DNA from: Mycolicibacterium austroafricanum
GTDB lineage: Bacteria; Actinomycetota; Actinomycetes; Mycobacteriales; Mycobacteriaceae
Direction: 5' to 3'
DNA: 64,000 nucleotides
NCBI RefSeq assembly: GCF_902705885.1
Contig: NZ_CACSIP010000034.1
Span: 238,398-302,397 of the forward strand
Part shown: positions 1 through 8,997 of the stretch, piece by piece
Layout of the letters: every line of letters begins with the position of its first letter
How positions within the stretch are numbered: position 1 is the first letter of the stretch
Position numbers and translations under genes: made by a program
The notes under the pieces: generated by a model
Told to the model about the DNA's origin: nothing
The model's input: the letters and a program-made list of their open reading frames with translations, nothing else
Databases searched by the model: none

Positions 1-1
1 C

Positions 2-1096
2 GACATCGCCAACCTCGACACCACGCTCACCACGGTGGAGCGGGTTCTCGATGTGGAGGCGCTTCGCGGTCGCATCGAGATGCTCGAGCAACAGGCGTCC
101 GACCCGAACCTGTGGGACGACCAGGCGCACGCCCAGAAGGTGACCAGCGAGTTGTCACACGCCCAGGGCGAGTTGCGGCGTGTCGAGGAGCTGCGCGGGC
201 GGCTCGACGACCTGCCGGTGCTCTACGAGCTGGCCGGCGAGGAGGCGGGGGCGGAGGGTGACTCTGCGCTCGTCGAGGCCGACGCAGAGCTCGCTCAGCT
301 GCGCGAGGACATCGCGGCGATGGAGGTGCGCACCCTGCTCTCCGGTGAGTACGACGAGCGCGAAGCGCTGGTCAACATCCGTTCCGGGGCCGGCGGCGTG
401 GACGCCGCCGACTGGGCCGAGATGCTGATGCGGATGTACATCCGGTGGGCCGAGCAGCACAAGTACCCGGTCGAGGTGTTCGACACGTCCTACGCCGAAG
501 AGGCGGGCATCAAGAGCGCCACGTTCGCCGTGCACGCCCCATTCGCCTACGGCACGCTCTCGGTCGAGCAGGGCACCCACCGGCTGGTGCGGATCAGCCC
601 GTTCGACAACCAGGGCCGCCGCCAGACCTCGTTCGCCGAAGTCGAGGTGCTGCCGGTCACCGAGACCACTGACCACATCGACATTCCCGACGCCGACGTC
701 CGGGTGGACGTCTACCGCTCCAGCGGTCCCGGCGGCCAGTCGGTGAACACCACCGATTCGGCCGTTCGACTCACCCACGTCCCGACCGGTATCGTCGTCA
801 CCTGTCAGAACGAGAAGTCGCAGTTGCAGAACAAAGTGTCGGCGATGCGCGTGCTTCAGGCAAAGTTATTGGAACGCAAGCGCATAGAAGAGCGGGCCGA
901 GATGGACGCCCTCAAGAGCGACGGCGGCAGCTCCTGGGGTAACCAGATGCGTTCCTACGTGTTGCACCCCTACCAGATGGTGAAGGACCTGCGCACCGAA
1001 TACGAGGTCGGAAATCCAGCCGCCGTGCTGGACGGAGACATCGACGGCTTCCTGGAAGCCGGAATTCGATGGCGTAACAGAAAAGATGACGACTAG
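2..1096 (+). CDS. prfB: Peptide chain release factor 2 (5' end outside window)
   Basis: Release factor 2, which recognises UGA/UAA stop codons and triggers hydrolysis of peptidyl-tRNA on the ribosome. The frame is open from base 2, so the true start lies upstream; a GTG at 35 is internal. Visible are the catalytic GGQ loop (SGPGGQSVNTTDSAVRLTH, bases about 721-780) and the RF2-specific SPF anticodon-like tripeptide in RISPFDNQGRRQTSF (about 592-636). The C-terminus is complete and the stop (1094-1096) lies inside the next gene, an 11-base overlap. Gene order matches M. tuberculosis Rv3105c onwards. Whether a programmed frameshift exists near the start cannot be seen here. Confidence 0.97.
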   Translation, partial: DIANLDTTLTTVERVLDVEALRGRIEMLEQQASDPNLWDDQAHAQKVTSELSHAQGELRRVEELRGRLDDLPVLYELAGEEAGAEGDSALVEADAELAQLREDIAAMEVRTLLSGEYDEREALVNIRSGAGGVDAADWAEMLMRMYIRWAEQHKYPVEVFDTSYAEEAGIKSATFAVHAPFAYGTLSVEQGTHRLVRISPFDNQGRRQTSFAEVEVLPVTETTDHIDIPDADVRVDVYRSSGPGGQSVNTTDSAVRLTHVPTGIVVTCQNEKSQLQNKVSAMRVLQAKLLERKRIEERAEMDALKSDGGSSWGNQMRSYVLHPYQMVKDLRTEYEVGNPAAVLDGDIDGFLEAGIRWRNRKDDD

Positions 1097-2042
1097 CACC
1101 TATCAAGCCATCGACTTCGCCGAGGGCTGGCACAGTTTCTGGCATGGCGAAATCGGCACATGGCTGCTGACGCAGGGACTGCATATCGCCCTGCTGGTCA
1201 TCGGCGCGCTGCTGGCTGCCCGGTTCATCAACTGGGTCGCACGCCGAGTGACGCGGCGCATCGACGCCGAGTATCAGGAAAGCAACCAGCTGGTGCGCTC
1301 GGAGAGCGCCAAGCACCGCCAGGCGGTGGCGTCGGTGATCTCGTGGGTGTCGATCGCGATCCTGTTCGTCGTCGTCGCGGTCGAGATCACCGACGTGGTC
1401 AACGTTCCGGTGGGCTCCCTGGTGGCACCGGCGGCGGTGCTCGGCGCGGCGCTCGGTTTCGGCGCGCAGAAGCTGGTGCAGGATCTGCTGGCCGGGTTCT
1501 TCATCATCACCGAACGCCAGTACGGTTTCGGCGACCTGGTGCAGGTGAACATGCTCGGCGCGCCCAACGAGGCTGAGGGCACCGTCGAGGAGGTCACCCT
1601 GCGGGTGACCAAACTGCGCACCAGCGAAGGCGAGGTGTGGACCGTCCCGAACGGCAACATCGTCCGCTCCCTGAACATGTCGAAGGACTGGGCCCGCGCC
1701 GTCGTCGACATCCCGGTGCCCACCACCGCTGATCTCAACCGGGTCAACGAACTGCTGCACGCCGTCGGCGTGGACGCGATGGAGGACGAGGGGCTCAGTG
1801 CACTTCTGCTGGACACCCCGCAGTTGATGGGCGTAGAGAGCATCGAGTTGGACACCGTGAACCTGCGGATGGTGGCCCGGACGCTGCCCGGCAAGCAGTA
1901 CGAGGTCGGCCGGCGACTGCGCATCCGGATCATCGCGGCGCTCAACCGCGCCGGGATCGCCACCAGCGAGCACCCGCCGACCTTCGACACCATCGCCGGC
2001 CAGAGTGAGCAAGCCCAGAGCCGCGCGGAGGCCAAGAAATGA
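1086..2042 (+). CDS. MscS-family mechanosensitive ion channel
   Basis: A 318-residue inner-membrane protein of the small-conductance mechanosensitive channel family, which opens under membrane tension to release solutes during osmotic downshock. Hydrophobic segments lie at about residues 22-45, 75-100 and 103-130; the last contains the Gly/Ala-rich pore helix (VLGAALGFGAQKLVQDLLAG) typical of TM3. It is followed by the beta domain (ERQYGFGDLVQV, EGTVEEVTLRVTKLRTSEG, VPNGNIV) and a C-terminal alpha/beta region. It overlaps prfB by 11 bases and the next gene by 4 bases, so it is probably co-transcribed with both. It is syntenic with Rv3104c. Function is inferred from family. Confidence 0.9.
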   Translation: MTTSTYQAIDFAEGWHSFWHGEIGTWLLTQGLHIALLVIGALLAARFINWVARRVTRRIDAEYQESNQLVRSESAKHRQAVASVISWVSIAILFVVVAVEITDVVNVPVGSLVAPAAVLGAALGFGAQKLVQDLLAGFFIITERQYGFGDLVQVNMLGAPNEAEGTVEEVTLRVTKLRTSEGEVWTVPNGNIVRSLNMSKDWARAVVDIPVPTTADLNRVNELLHAVGVDAMEDEGLSALLLDTPQLMGVESIELDTVNLRMVARTLPGKQYEVGRRLRIRIIAALNRAGIATSEHPPTFDTIAGQSEQAQSRAEAKK

Positions 2043-2548
2043 ACCTCGGGGAGAGGCTGCGCCACTGGCGCCGGGAAGATCGCGGCTGGCCGCGATACAT
2101 GCCGGGTGGGCGGATACGCACGTCGACGGCCGGGCTCATCGTCGCCTTCATTCTGTTGTCCTGGGTCGCCCAGGTCTACGAGCCGCCCGCCCGACCGCCG
2201 GCGGTGCCGGAATCGGCGATCGTGCCTCCCGGCTTCGTGCCGGACCCGAACTACACCTGGGTGCCGCGGACCAACGTGCGCACCCGCGAACCCGAGGTCA
2301 CCACCACGACCCCGACGACCACCACGACGAGCCCAACGTCGACGACCACCACGACGGAACCGCCCGTGCCCGGGGCGCCGACGACACCGACCGATCCCGA
2401 GGGTCCGACGACCACCGTGATCGACCCCGACGGCACCGGGCCGGGCAGCCCGGAGACCTTCACGCAGGCACCGCCCCAGCCGCCTGCGCAGGCCCCGACC
2501 CCTGCGCCGACGGGCCCGGTACCTCCCACCACGGTGCCTCCGCAGTAG
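2039..2548 (+). CDS. Pro/Thr-rich membrane-anchored protein (Rv3103c-like)
   Basis: A 169-residue protein with a basic N-terminus, one transmembrane helix (about residues 31-47, AGLIVAFILLSWVAQVY) and an extracytoplasmic Pro/Thr-rich tail. The tail contains long runs of Thr-Thr-Thr-Pro-type repeats (about residues 82-105) and then Pro/Ala/Gln-rich sequence. ATG at 2039 overlaps the stop of the upstream channel (ATGA). Position and character match M. tuberculosis Rv3103c, annotated as a proline-rich membrane protein. No enzymatic domain is visible. The tail could span or contact the cell wall beside the FtsEX divisome complex encoded next, but that is inference. Confidence 0.85.
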   Translation: MNLGERLRHWRREDRGWPRYMPGGRIRTSTAGLIVAFILLSWVAQVYEPPARPPAVPESAIVPPGFVPDPNYTWVPRTNVRTREPEVTTTTPTTTTTSPTSTTTTTEPPVPGAPTTPTDPEGPTTTVIDPDGTGPGSPETFTQAPPQPPAQAPTPAPTGPVPPTTVPPQ

Positions 2549-2592
2549 TGCCGAGGTAATCCGATGTCTGCCCGCTACACTGGCGTGCCGTG

Positions 2593-3282
2593 ATGATCAC
2601 CCTCGACCATGTGTCAAAGCAGTACAAGTCGTCGGCACGTCCAGCGCTCGACAACATCTCGGTCAAGATCGAGAAGGGTGAGTTCGTCTTCCTCATCGGA
2701 CCGTCCGGATCCGGCAAGTCCACGTTCATGCGGCTGCTGCTGGCCGAGGACCAGCCGTCGTCCGGAGACATCCACGTCTCCAAGTTCCACGTCAACAAGC
2801 TGTCCGGCCGCCACATCCCCGGTCTGCGGCAGGTCATGGGGTGTGTGTTCCAGGACTTCCGGCTGCTGCAGCAGAAGACGGTGTTCGAGAACGTCGCGTT
2901 CGCCCTCGAGGTGATCGGCAAGCGCGCCGACACCATCAACCGGGTGGTTCCCGACGTGCTGGAGATGGTGGGTCTGTCCGGTAAGGCCAACAGGCTGCCC
3001 GCGGAGTTGTCCGGTGGTGAGCAGCAACGGGTCGCCATCGCGCGGGCGTTCGTGAACCGGCCGCTGGTGCTGCTGGCCGACGAGCCGACCGGCAACCTGG
3101 ACCCCGAGACCAGCAAGGACATCATGGACCTGCTCGAGCGGATCAACCGCACGGGCACCACAGTGCTGATGGCCACCCACGACCACCACATCGTCGACTC
3201 GATGCGTCAGCGGGTCGTCGAACTCGAACTCGGCCGGCTGATTCGCGACGAACAGCGCGGCGTCTACGGAATGGACCGTTAA
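2593..3282 (+). CDS. ftsE: Cell division ATP-binding protein FtsE
   Basis: ABC ATPase of the FtsEX complex, which couples ATP hydrolysis to activation of peptidoglycan hydrolases at the septum. The 229-residue protein shows Walker A GPSGSGKST (about residues 35-43), the Q-loop, the ABC signature LSGGEQQRVAIARA (about 138-151), Walker B VLLADEPTGNLD and the switch His in ATHDHH. GTG at 2590 directly precedes ATG at 2593; the ATG is chosen because FtsE of M. tuberculosis begins MITLDHV. The stop abuts the ftsX start with no gap, so the two are translationally coupled. Confidence 0.97.
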   Translation: MITLDHVSKQYKSSARPALDNISVKIEKGEFVFLIGPSGSGKSTFMRLLLAEDQPSSGDIHVSKFHVNKLSGRHIPGLRQVMGCVFQDFRLLQQKTVFENVAFALEVIGKRADTINRVVPDVLEMVGLSGKANRLPAELSGGEQQRVAIARAFVNRPLVLLADEPTGNLDPETSKDIMDLLERINRTGTTVLMATHDHHIVDSMRQRVVELELGRLIRDEQRGVYGMDR

Positions 3283-4176
3283 GTGCGCTTCGGCTTCCTG
3301 ATCAACGAGGTCATCACCGGGCTTCGCCGCAACGTGACGATGACGGTCGCGATGATCCTCACCACCGCGATCTCCATCGGACTGCTCGGCGGCGGGCTGC
3401 TGGTGGTGCGCCTGGCCGACCAGTCGCGCGACATCTACCTCGACAGGGTGGAGAGCCAGGTCTTCCTCACCAACGACGTCTCGGCCAACGACCCGAACTG
3501 CGATGCCGACCCGTGTGTGGCGCTGCGGCAGACGATCGAGGACCGCGACGACGTGCGGTCGGTGCGCTTCCTGAACCGCGACCAGGCCTACGACGACGCG
3601 ATTCAGAAGTTCCCCCAGTACAAGGATGTCGCGGGCCGCGATGCGTTCCCGGCGTCGTTTGTCGTCAGGCTCGAAGACCCCGAGCAGCACCAGGACTTCG
3701 ACGAGGCGATGGTGGGCCAGCCGGGCGTGCTCAATGTCTTGAACCAGAAGGACCTGATCGACCGGTTGTTCGCGGTGCTCGACGGCCTGTCCAACGCGGC
3801 GTTCGCGGTGGCGCTGGTCCAGGCGATCGGGGCGGTGCTGTTGATCGCCAACATGGTTCAAGTCGCCGCCTACACCCGCCGCACCGAGATCGGCATCATG
3901 CGACTGGTCGGTGCGAGCCGCTGGTACACCCAGCTGCCGTTCCTGGTCGAGGCGATGCTGGCCGCGCTGATCGGCGTGCTGATCTCGATCGCGGGCCTCA
4001 TCGCGGTGCGGGCACTGTTCCTGGAGAACGCTCTCGACCAGTTCTATCAAGCCAATCTCATCGCCCGGATCGACTACGCCGACATCCTCTATATCTCGCC
4101 GATCCTGCTGTTGGTAGGTGTGGCGATGGCCGGGGTGACGGCGTATGCGACGTTGCGACTGTACGTACGAAGGTAG
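3283..4176 (+). CDS. ftsX: Cell division protein FtsX
   Basis: Permease-like partner of FtsE. The 297-residue protein has the FtsX topology: an N-terminal cytoplasmic stretch and TM1 (about residues 20-45, VAMILTTAISIGLLGGGLLVV), a large extracytoplasmic domain (about 50-165) containing two Cys (CDADPC) as in mycobacterial FtsX, and then three C-terminal TM helices within the FtsX permease domain. In mycobacteria the extracellular domain recruits the hydrolase RipC. GTG at 3283 immediately follows the ftsE stop. Confidence 0.97.
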   Translation: MRFGFLINEVITGLRRNVTMTVAMILTTAISIGLLGGGLLVVRLADQSRDIYLDRVESQVFLTNDVSANDPNCDADPCVALRQTIEDRDDVRSVRFLNRDQAYDDAIQKFPQYKDVAGRDAFPASFVVRLEDPEQHQDFDEAMVGQPGVLNVLNQKDLIDRLFAVLDGLSNAAFAVALVQAIGAVLLIANMVQVAAYTRRTEIGIMRLVGASRWYTQLPFLVEAMLAALIGVLISIAGLIAVRALFLENALDQFYQANLIARIDYADILYISPILLLVGVAMAGVTAYATLRLYVRR

Positions 4177-4178
4177 CC

Positions 4179-4676
4179 GTGGCGAAGAAGGGCAAGACGG
4201 CCAAGGACAGCAACAACCAGGTGGTGGCCACCAACCGCAAGGCCAGGCACAACTATTCGATTCTCGAGACGTTCGAGGCCGGGGTTGCGCTGGTGGGCAC
4301 CGAGGTCAAGAGCCTGCGCGAGGGGCAGGCGTCGCTGGCCGACGCGTTCGCCACCGTCGACGACGGCGAGATCTGGCTGCGCAACCTGCACATCCCGGAG
4401 TATCACCACGGCAGCTGGACCAATCACGCACCGCGGCGCAACCGCAAGCTGCTGCTGCACCGCCGCGAGATCGACAACCTGGTCGGCAAGGTCCGCGACG
4501 GCAACCTGACCCTGGTGCCGCTGTCGCTGTACTTCACGGGCGGCCGGGTCAAGGTGGAGTTGGCGCTCGCGCGCGGCAAGCAGGCGCACGACAAACGGCA
4601 GGATCTGGCCCGTCGCGACGCCGAGCGTGAGGTCACCCGGGAGCTGGGGCGACGCGTCAAGGGCATGACCTCCTGA
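4179..4676 (+). CDS. smpB: SsrA-binding protein SmpB
   Basis: Partner of tmRNA in trans-translation: it binds the tRNA-like domain of SsrA and delivers it to stalled ribosomes. The 165-residue protein has the SmpB core (NRKARHNYSILETFEAGVAL, then GTEVKSLREGQASLADAF) and a basic C-terminal tail (KRQDLARRDAEREVTRELGR). GTG at 4179, 2 bases after the ftsX stop, is the start: it gives the family-typical MAKKGKTAK; the open frame further upstream is only overlap with ftsX. Its RNA partner is encoded about 4.3 kb downstream at 8998, as in M. tuberculosis. Confidence 0.97.
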   Translation: MAKKGKTAKDSNNQVVATNRKARHNYSILETFEAGVALVGTEVKSLREGQASLADAFATVDDGEIWLRNLHIPEYHHGSWTNHAPRRNRKLLLHRREIDNLVGKVRDGNLTLVPLSLYFTGGRVKVELALARGKQAHDKRQDLARRDAEREVTRELGRRVKGMTS

Positions 4677-5518
4677 CCGGCATCCTCAGTGCGCTGATCG
4701 CGGCGCTGGGATACGGCGTCAGCGACTTCGTCGGCGGCATCGCGTCGCGACGGGTCGCCGCACTGCGGGTGGTGCTGGTGTCCTATCCGGTGGCGCTGGT
4801 GCTGTTGACCGTCATCGCGGTGCCGTTCGGGGGGCACATCGATACCCCCGCCGTGGTGTGGGGCCTGCTGTCCGGGGTGGCCCAGGCGTTCGGTGTGTGG
4901 TGGTTCTACGCCGCACTGGGATCGGGACCGATCTCGGTGGTGTCGCCGCTGACGGCGATCCTGGTTGCCGGCATCCCGGTGGGTTTCGGTCTGGCGCTCG
5001 GCGAGCGTCCCGGGGTGATCGCCCTCGTCGGTGTGCTGCTGGCACTCGCCGCGGTGGTTCTGGTCAGCCGCGAGGCGACCGACGAGGACATCAAACCGCA
5101 CCGCTTCACCGTGAAGGTGGCGTGGTTGACCGTCGGTGCCGGGGTGGCATTCGGGATGAACTTCGTCGTGCTCGATCAGGTACCGCCCGAGGCCGAACTG
5201 TGGCCGTTGGTGTTCGGGCGGATCGCGGCCATGGGGATCGTGGCGCTGGCCGCCGTCGTCACGGCCAACCTGGTGCTCGAGCGGGGTATTCCGTTGCGGC
5301 TGGCGGTGTTCGCCGGCGTGTTGGACACCATCGCCAACGTCGCCACCTTGCTGGCCCTGCAGTCGGCGATGTTGTCGCTGGCCGGTGTGCTGATCGCGCT
5401 TTATCCGGCCGCGACCGTTTTGTTGGCGATCATGGTCCTCCGGGAGCGGGTGACACGTTGGCAGGCGATCGGCATGGTGCTGGCTCTGGCATCTGTCGGA
5501 ATGATCGCCTCCGGTTAG
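4673..5518 (+). CDS. EamA/DMT-family transporter with no canonical start codon
   Basis: Integral membrane permease of the drug/metabolite transporter superfamily: about 10 hydrophobic segments arranged as two repeated EamA halves, substrate unknown. The first in-frame ATG/GTG/TTG is GTG 4769, which would remove the whole first helix. Reading upstream gives LTGILSALIAALGYGVSDF, an ordinary EamA TM1, from CTG 4673, which overlaps the smpB stop (CTGA). I therefore place the start at CTG 4673; the frame stays open to 4631 with no standard start. Either CTG initiation by coupling to smpB or a mutated start is possible. The length of 281 residues from CTG is normal for the family. Confidence 0.75.
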   Translation: MTGILSALIAALGYGVSDFVGGIASRRVAALRVVLVSYPVALVLLTVIAVPFGGHIDTPAVVWGLLSGVAQAFGVWWFYAALGSGPISVVSPLTAILVAGIPVGFGLALGERPGVIALVGVLLALAAVVLVSREATDEDIKPHRFTVKVAWLTVGAGVAFGMNFVVLDQVPPEAELWPLVFGRIAAMGIVALAAVVTANLVLERGIPLRLAVFAGVLDTIANVATLLALQSAMLSLAGVLIALYPAATVLLAIMVLRERVTRWQAIGMVLALASVGMIASG

Positions 5519-5576
5519 CTACGGTCAGAGTTCGAGCCCGAACGGGGGGCACCGCGCTAGCGGAGGGAGGGGGCCG

Positions 5577-7862
5577 GTCAAGGCAAACCAGCTGCGCATC
5601 GTCCTTTTTGCCATCGTCACGCTGCTGGTGTTGGTCAATGCAGCGGCGCCCTGGGAGGACGCGGCGGCGCAGCGCGGAGAAGTCATCCTCCAGTTGGCTG
5701 TGGGGCTGGGGGCGGTGGTTTGCGGCCTGGTCGTCTCGGCGCGGGTGAGCGGCATGGCGCGCTGGTGGCGACTGCTCTACGTCGCAGCTCTTGTGGGGTG
5801 GCTGGTCGGCCAGGGGCTTTGGTGGTCTGACGGAGAGGGGTCTGCTGGTCGGTCCGCATCACCGGCGGTGCTCGCCGCATATCTGGTGGTTCCGGTGTTC
5901 GCGCTGGCGTCTGTGGTGGTACTGGTCCGGGTCAGCGGCGGCCTCAGGTGGCATCCCTTGGACGCGGGACGGGATTCGGTGGCCACCACCCTGCTCGACG
6001 GGCTGGTGGCGGCGACCTCGTTCATGATCCTGACAGTCATGGGTGACTTCGGCGCGCACTCGACAGGATCGTTGCCGAGGTCGGGTATTCCGGCGGTCGA
6101 GATCACGTATTCACTGCTCGAGTTGCTGGTCGTGGTCGCCGTGATGGTGATGGCGATGCTGTACCGCCCGGGTCAGCCGTATCGGGCGAACTACCTGCTA
6201 CTGGCCGGGGGCCTGGTGACGATGGCGGCATCCGACAGGGTGGCCGCGTACCTGGACCGTGTGGGGCTGGAACAGGGCAACTCATTGGGCGGAATCGGGT
6301 TCGTGATAGGTCCACTGCTCATTGCCTACGCGATGCTCGAGTATCCAGCGCCGGGCACCGACGCAGACAGGCGCGCAGACCTGGGGATGGATGCGGCCCA
6401 GCTGATTCTGCCCTATGTCGGATTTCTCGGTATCGCAATGCTGTTCGCGTTTCACGTCCTGACCGGGCGGCCGTTGAACGGCTTCGTGGTGTGGGCGACG
6501 GTGGCGATGGTGCTGCTGGTCGTCATCCGCCAGATAGTGGCGAGGCGCGCCCAACACCTACTGACACAGCGGCTGTACTGGGCCCAGCGGGGGTTGGCCT
6601 ATCAGGTGCACCACGATGCGTTGACCGGGTTACCCAACCGCCTGCTGTTCGGCCAACGGCTCGAGGAGGCGATGCGCAACGGCCGATTCGTGCTGATCTT
6701 CATCGATCTCGATGACTTCAAGGAGGTCAACGATCGGTTCGGTCACGCCGCCGGCGACGACCTGCTGCGCGCGGTGGGGGAGCGTCTCAAACGCTGCATC
6801 ACCGACGCCGATACGTTGGCCCGCATCGGCGGTGACGAGTTCGCGATCCTGATCGACGGTGAAGCAGACGAGCCGCAGATCGTCGCCGATCGGCTGCGGG
6901 TGGCCCTGCGGGACCCCTTTCCGGTGCAGGGCTCGTCGCTGCGGGTGCGGGCCAGTATGGGCCTGGTTCGCCCCGACGCCGATCAGTTGGACCAGACGTC
7001 GGATGACCTGCTGCGGCGAGCCGACATCTCGATGTACGCGGGTAAGCGCCTCGGCAAGGACACCGCGGTGGTCTATCAACCGTCCACCGGCGTCCAGGAG
7101 GATTTCCCGACTGCGCTGCGGCGGGCGGGCGGTGGTGTCCCCGCCGGGTTCACCCTCGCCTACCAGCCGGTCGTGCGACTTCCCGGCCGGACCCCGGTCG
7201 CGGTCGAAGCCCTGGCGCGGTGGACCGCGCCGAGTGGAATCGACATCGCACCGCAGACATTCGTCGCATCCGCCGAAGCGGCGGGGCTCGGTGCCGAACT
7301 CGATGCGCTGGTGCTCGAGCTGGCGTGCCGCGAGGTCCAGGCGGCCGGTCTGGACCTCGCCATCCACGTCAACATCGGGGCGGCGCGGCTGGGTAACCCA
7401 GCCTTCGAACACCATGTCCGTCGAGCGCTTACCCGCCATGATGTAGAACCGAACCGGCTCGTCGTGGAGATCACCGAGACCGTGCCGATCGTCGACCTCG
7501 CCGACGCCGCCGCGCAGATCGACCGGCTGCAGTCATCGGGTGTCAGGGTGGCGCTGGACGATTTCGGCGCGGGGTTCAACTCGCTGATGTACCTGCACGC
7601 GCTGCCGGTGCAGATCGTCAAGCTCGACCGCAGTTTCGCCGCGGGCACCGATCCTGAACGGAACCTCACGATGTACCGGTCGGTGATCAGGCTGTGCAGC
7701 GAGCTGGGACTGTCTGTGATCGTGGAAGGCATCGAGCTCCCTCCCCAGGCGGAGACCGTGTACATCGCCGGCTGCCGGCTGGCCCAGGGCCACCTGTTCG
7801 GCAGTGCGGTCCCGATCTCCCAGCTCAGCCCCGGCCCCCAGACACACGGCGCGCCGGTCTGA
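5577..7862 (+). CDS. Membrane-bound GGDEF-EAL cyclic-di-GMP enzyme, start uncertain
   Basis: Probable bifunctional diguanylate cyclase/phosphodiesterase. An N-terminal membrane region of several helices (to about residue 315) is followed by a GGDEF domain with an intact motif at about residues 418-422 (LARIGGDEFAI) and an EAL domain with EAL intact at about 544-546 plus DDFGAGFNSL and VKLDRSF. The RxxD inhibitory site normally before GGDEF is not evident (ITDAD). The first standard start is GTG 5628, but the reading frame upstream encodes KANQLRIVLFAIVTLLVLV, a convincing N-terminus, preceded by a strong Shine-Dalgarno GGAGGGAGG (5562-5570), 6 bases before GTC 5577. GTC is not a normal start, so the annotated 5' end is provisional (5628 is the conservative choice). 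Confidence 0.85.
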   Translation, partial: VKANQLRIVLFAIVTLLVLVNAAAPWEDAAAQRGEVILQLAVGLGAVVCGLVVSARVSGMARWWRLLYVAALVGWLVGQGLWWSDGEGSAGRSASPAVLAAYLVVPVFALASVVVLVRVSGGLRWHPLDAGRDSVATTLLDGLVAATSFMILTVMGDFGAHSTGSLPRSGIPAVEITYSLLELLVVVAVMVMAMLYRPGQPYRANYLLLAGGLVTMAASDRVAAYLDRVGLEQGNSLGGIGFVIGPLLIAYAMLEYPAPGTDADRRADLGMDAAQLILPYVGFLGIAMLFAFHVLTGRPLNGFVVWATVAMVLLVVIRQIVARRAQHLLTQRLYWAQRGLAYQVHHDALTGLPNRLLFGQRLEEAMRNGRFVLIFIDLDDFKEVNDRFGHAAGDDLLRAVGERLKRCITDADTLARIGGDEFAILIDGEADEPQIVADRLRVALRDPFPVQGSSLRVRASMGLVRPDADQLDQTSDDLLRRADISMYAGKRLGKDTAVVYQPSTGVQEDFPTALRRAGGGVPAGFTLAYQPVVRLPGRTPVAVEALARWTAPSGIDIAPQTFVASAEAAGLGAELDALVLELACREVQAAGLDLAIHVNIGAARLGNPAFEHHVRRALTRHDVEPNRLVVEITETVPIVDLADAAAQIDRLQSSGVRVALDDFGAGFNSLMYLHALPVQIVKLDRSFAAGTDPERNLTMYRSVIRLCSELGLSVIVEGIELPPQAETVYIAGCRLAQGHLFGSAVPISQLSPGPQTHGAPV

Positions 7863-7960
7863 CCCCACGCCCCGCGAGCGGGCGCGTCTGCTCGCCGACA
7901 CGCCGGGCGCAACCGGCATTTCACGCACGCTCGTGGCCCGAACGCACTACGTTCTGCCGG

Positions 7961-8812
7961 GTGAACAGCCCCTCTCGCCCCGTCACCCCGCTCGACAAGT
8001 CCGACGTGCTCGATGGTCTATTTGCGTCGTGGTGCAACATCGATGCGTTGTTGCAGACGGTGCCTCCCGAGGACTGGACGGCGCCGACGTCGCTGCCCGG
8101 GTGGACGGTGCACGACGTCGTCGCCCACATGGTGGGCACGGAATCGATGCTGCAGGGTGTGCCGACGCCGCAGGCGGACATCGACGTCTCGGCCCTCGAG
8201 CACGTACGCAACGACATCGGGGTGTTGAACGAGCACTGGGTGTGGAAACTTCGCGACCTCGGCCACACCGAGTTGCACGGCGAGTTCCGCAACGTGACCG
8301 CCCAGCGCCAGGTGGCGCTCTCCGCCCTGCCCGTCGAGGAGTGGAACACCGTCACCGCGACGCCCGCCGGGCCCGACACATACGGGCGGTTCATGCGCGT
8401 CCGGGTCTTCGACTGCTGGATGCACGAACTCGACATCCGCGACGCGGTCGGGCGGCCTGCCGACAGCGACGATCTGGTGGGTCCGGCATCGAGGCAGGCG
8501 CTGGACGAGATGGCCGCCAGCATGGGTTTTGTGGTGGGCAAGCGCGGCGGCGCGCCCGACGGCGCCCGGGTCAGGATCGAGCTGACGGGGCCGCTGGCGC
8601 GAGAGATCAACGTCGCGGTGGACGGCCGCGGGCATGTGGTCCCGGACTTCGGAGGCGAGGAGCCGACCACGACGATCACGCTGGACGCGCTGCTGTTCGC
8701 CCGCATAGCGGGTGGCCGAGTCGCACCCGCGGCACTCGGCACGGAGATCGGCTACGGCGGCGACGAGGCGGTTGGCCGGCGGATCGTCGACCACCTGAAC
8801 TACGTGATCTGA
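7961..8812 (+). CDS. Maleylpyruvate isomerase-family mycothiol-dependent protein
   Basis: A 283-residue protein of the DinB/MDMPI superfamily (TIGR03083-like), whose members are mycothiol-dependent isomerases or transferases. The N-terminal four-helix domain has the conserved WTVHDVVAHMVGTE (about residues 47-60), whose His is a metal ligand in the family, and later HELDIRDAVGRP (about 155-166). The C-terminal part (about 190-283) is a SCP2-like alpha/beta domain. GTG 7961 is taken as start because the family N-terminus begins there; the open frame further upstream is non-coding overlap. It stands alone between the GGDEF-EAL gene and ssrA. The substrate is unknown. Confidence 0.8.
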   Translation: MNSPSRPVTPLDKSDVLDGLFASWCNIDALLQTVPPEDWTAPTSLPGWTVHDVVAHMVGTESMLQGVPTPQADIDVSALEHVRNDIGVLNEHWVWKLRDLGHTELHGEFRNVTAQRQVALSALPVEEWNTVTATPAGPDTYGRFMRVRVFDCWMHELDIRDAVGRPADSDDLVGPASRQALDEMAASMGFVVGKRGGAPDGARVRIELTGPLAREINVAVDGRGHVVPDFGGEEPTTTITLDALLFARIAGGRVAPAALGTEIGYGGDEAVGRRIVDHLNYVI

Positions 8813-8997
8813 CACCCGCGGACTGGCTGCTTGGACGGTTGCCGAACGTGCACTCACAGTCGTTCTCGACGCCTGTTCACAGCCGTGGCCGCACCCTCGC
8901 GGCTGGGTTGATCCCGTCTTGGAACTATTTATTCGCTGGCTGGTGTTGAACGGAGCGGTAGTATGGATATTCCTGCCGGAGGTCGGCAGGGGTGCGA

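Noticed and set aside
1..60. Programmed +1 frameshift of prfB
   Set aside because: The gene start is outside the window and the visible part is one continuous frame, so nothing can be said.
2280..2370. Repetitive ACC/ACG tracts considered as a microsatellite or CRISPR-like repeat
   Set aside because: They are Thr/Pro codons of the membrane protein tail, without spacers or fixed unit length.
2614..4050. 478-residue minus-strand open frame
   Set aside because: Antisense to ftsE and ftsX.
8946..8964. TTGAAC and TAGTAT as ssrA promoter boxes
   Set aside because: Spacing is only 7 bases, so they cannot be a -35/-10 pair; the ssrA promoter is left unassigned.
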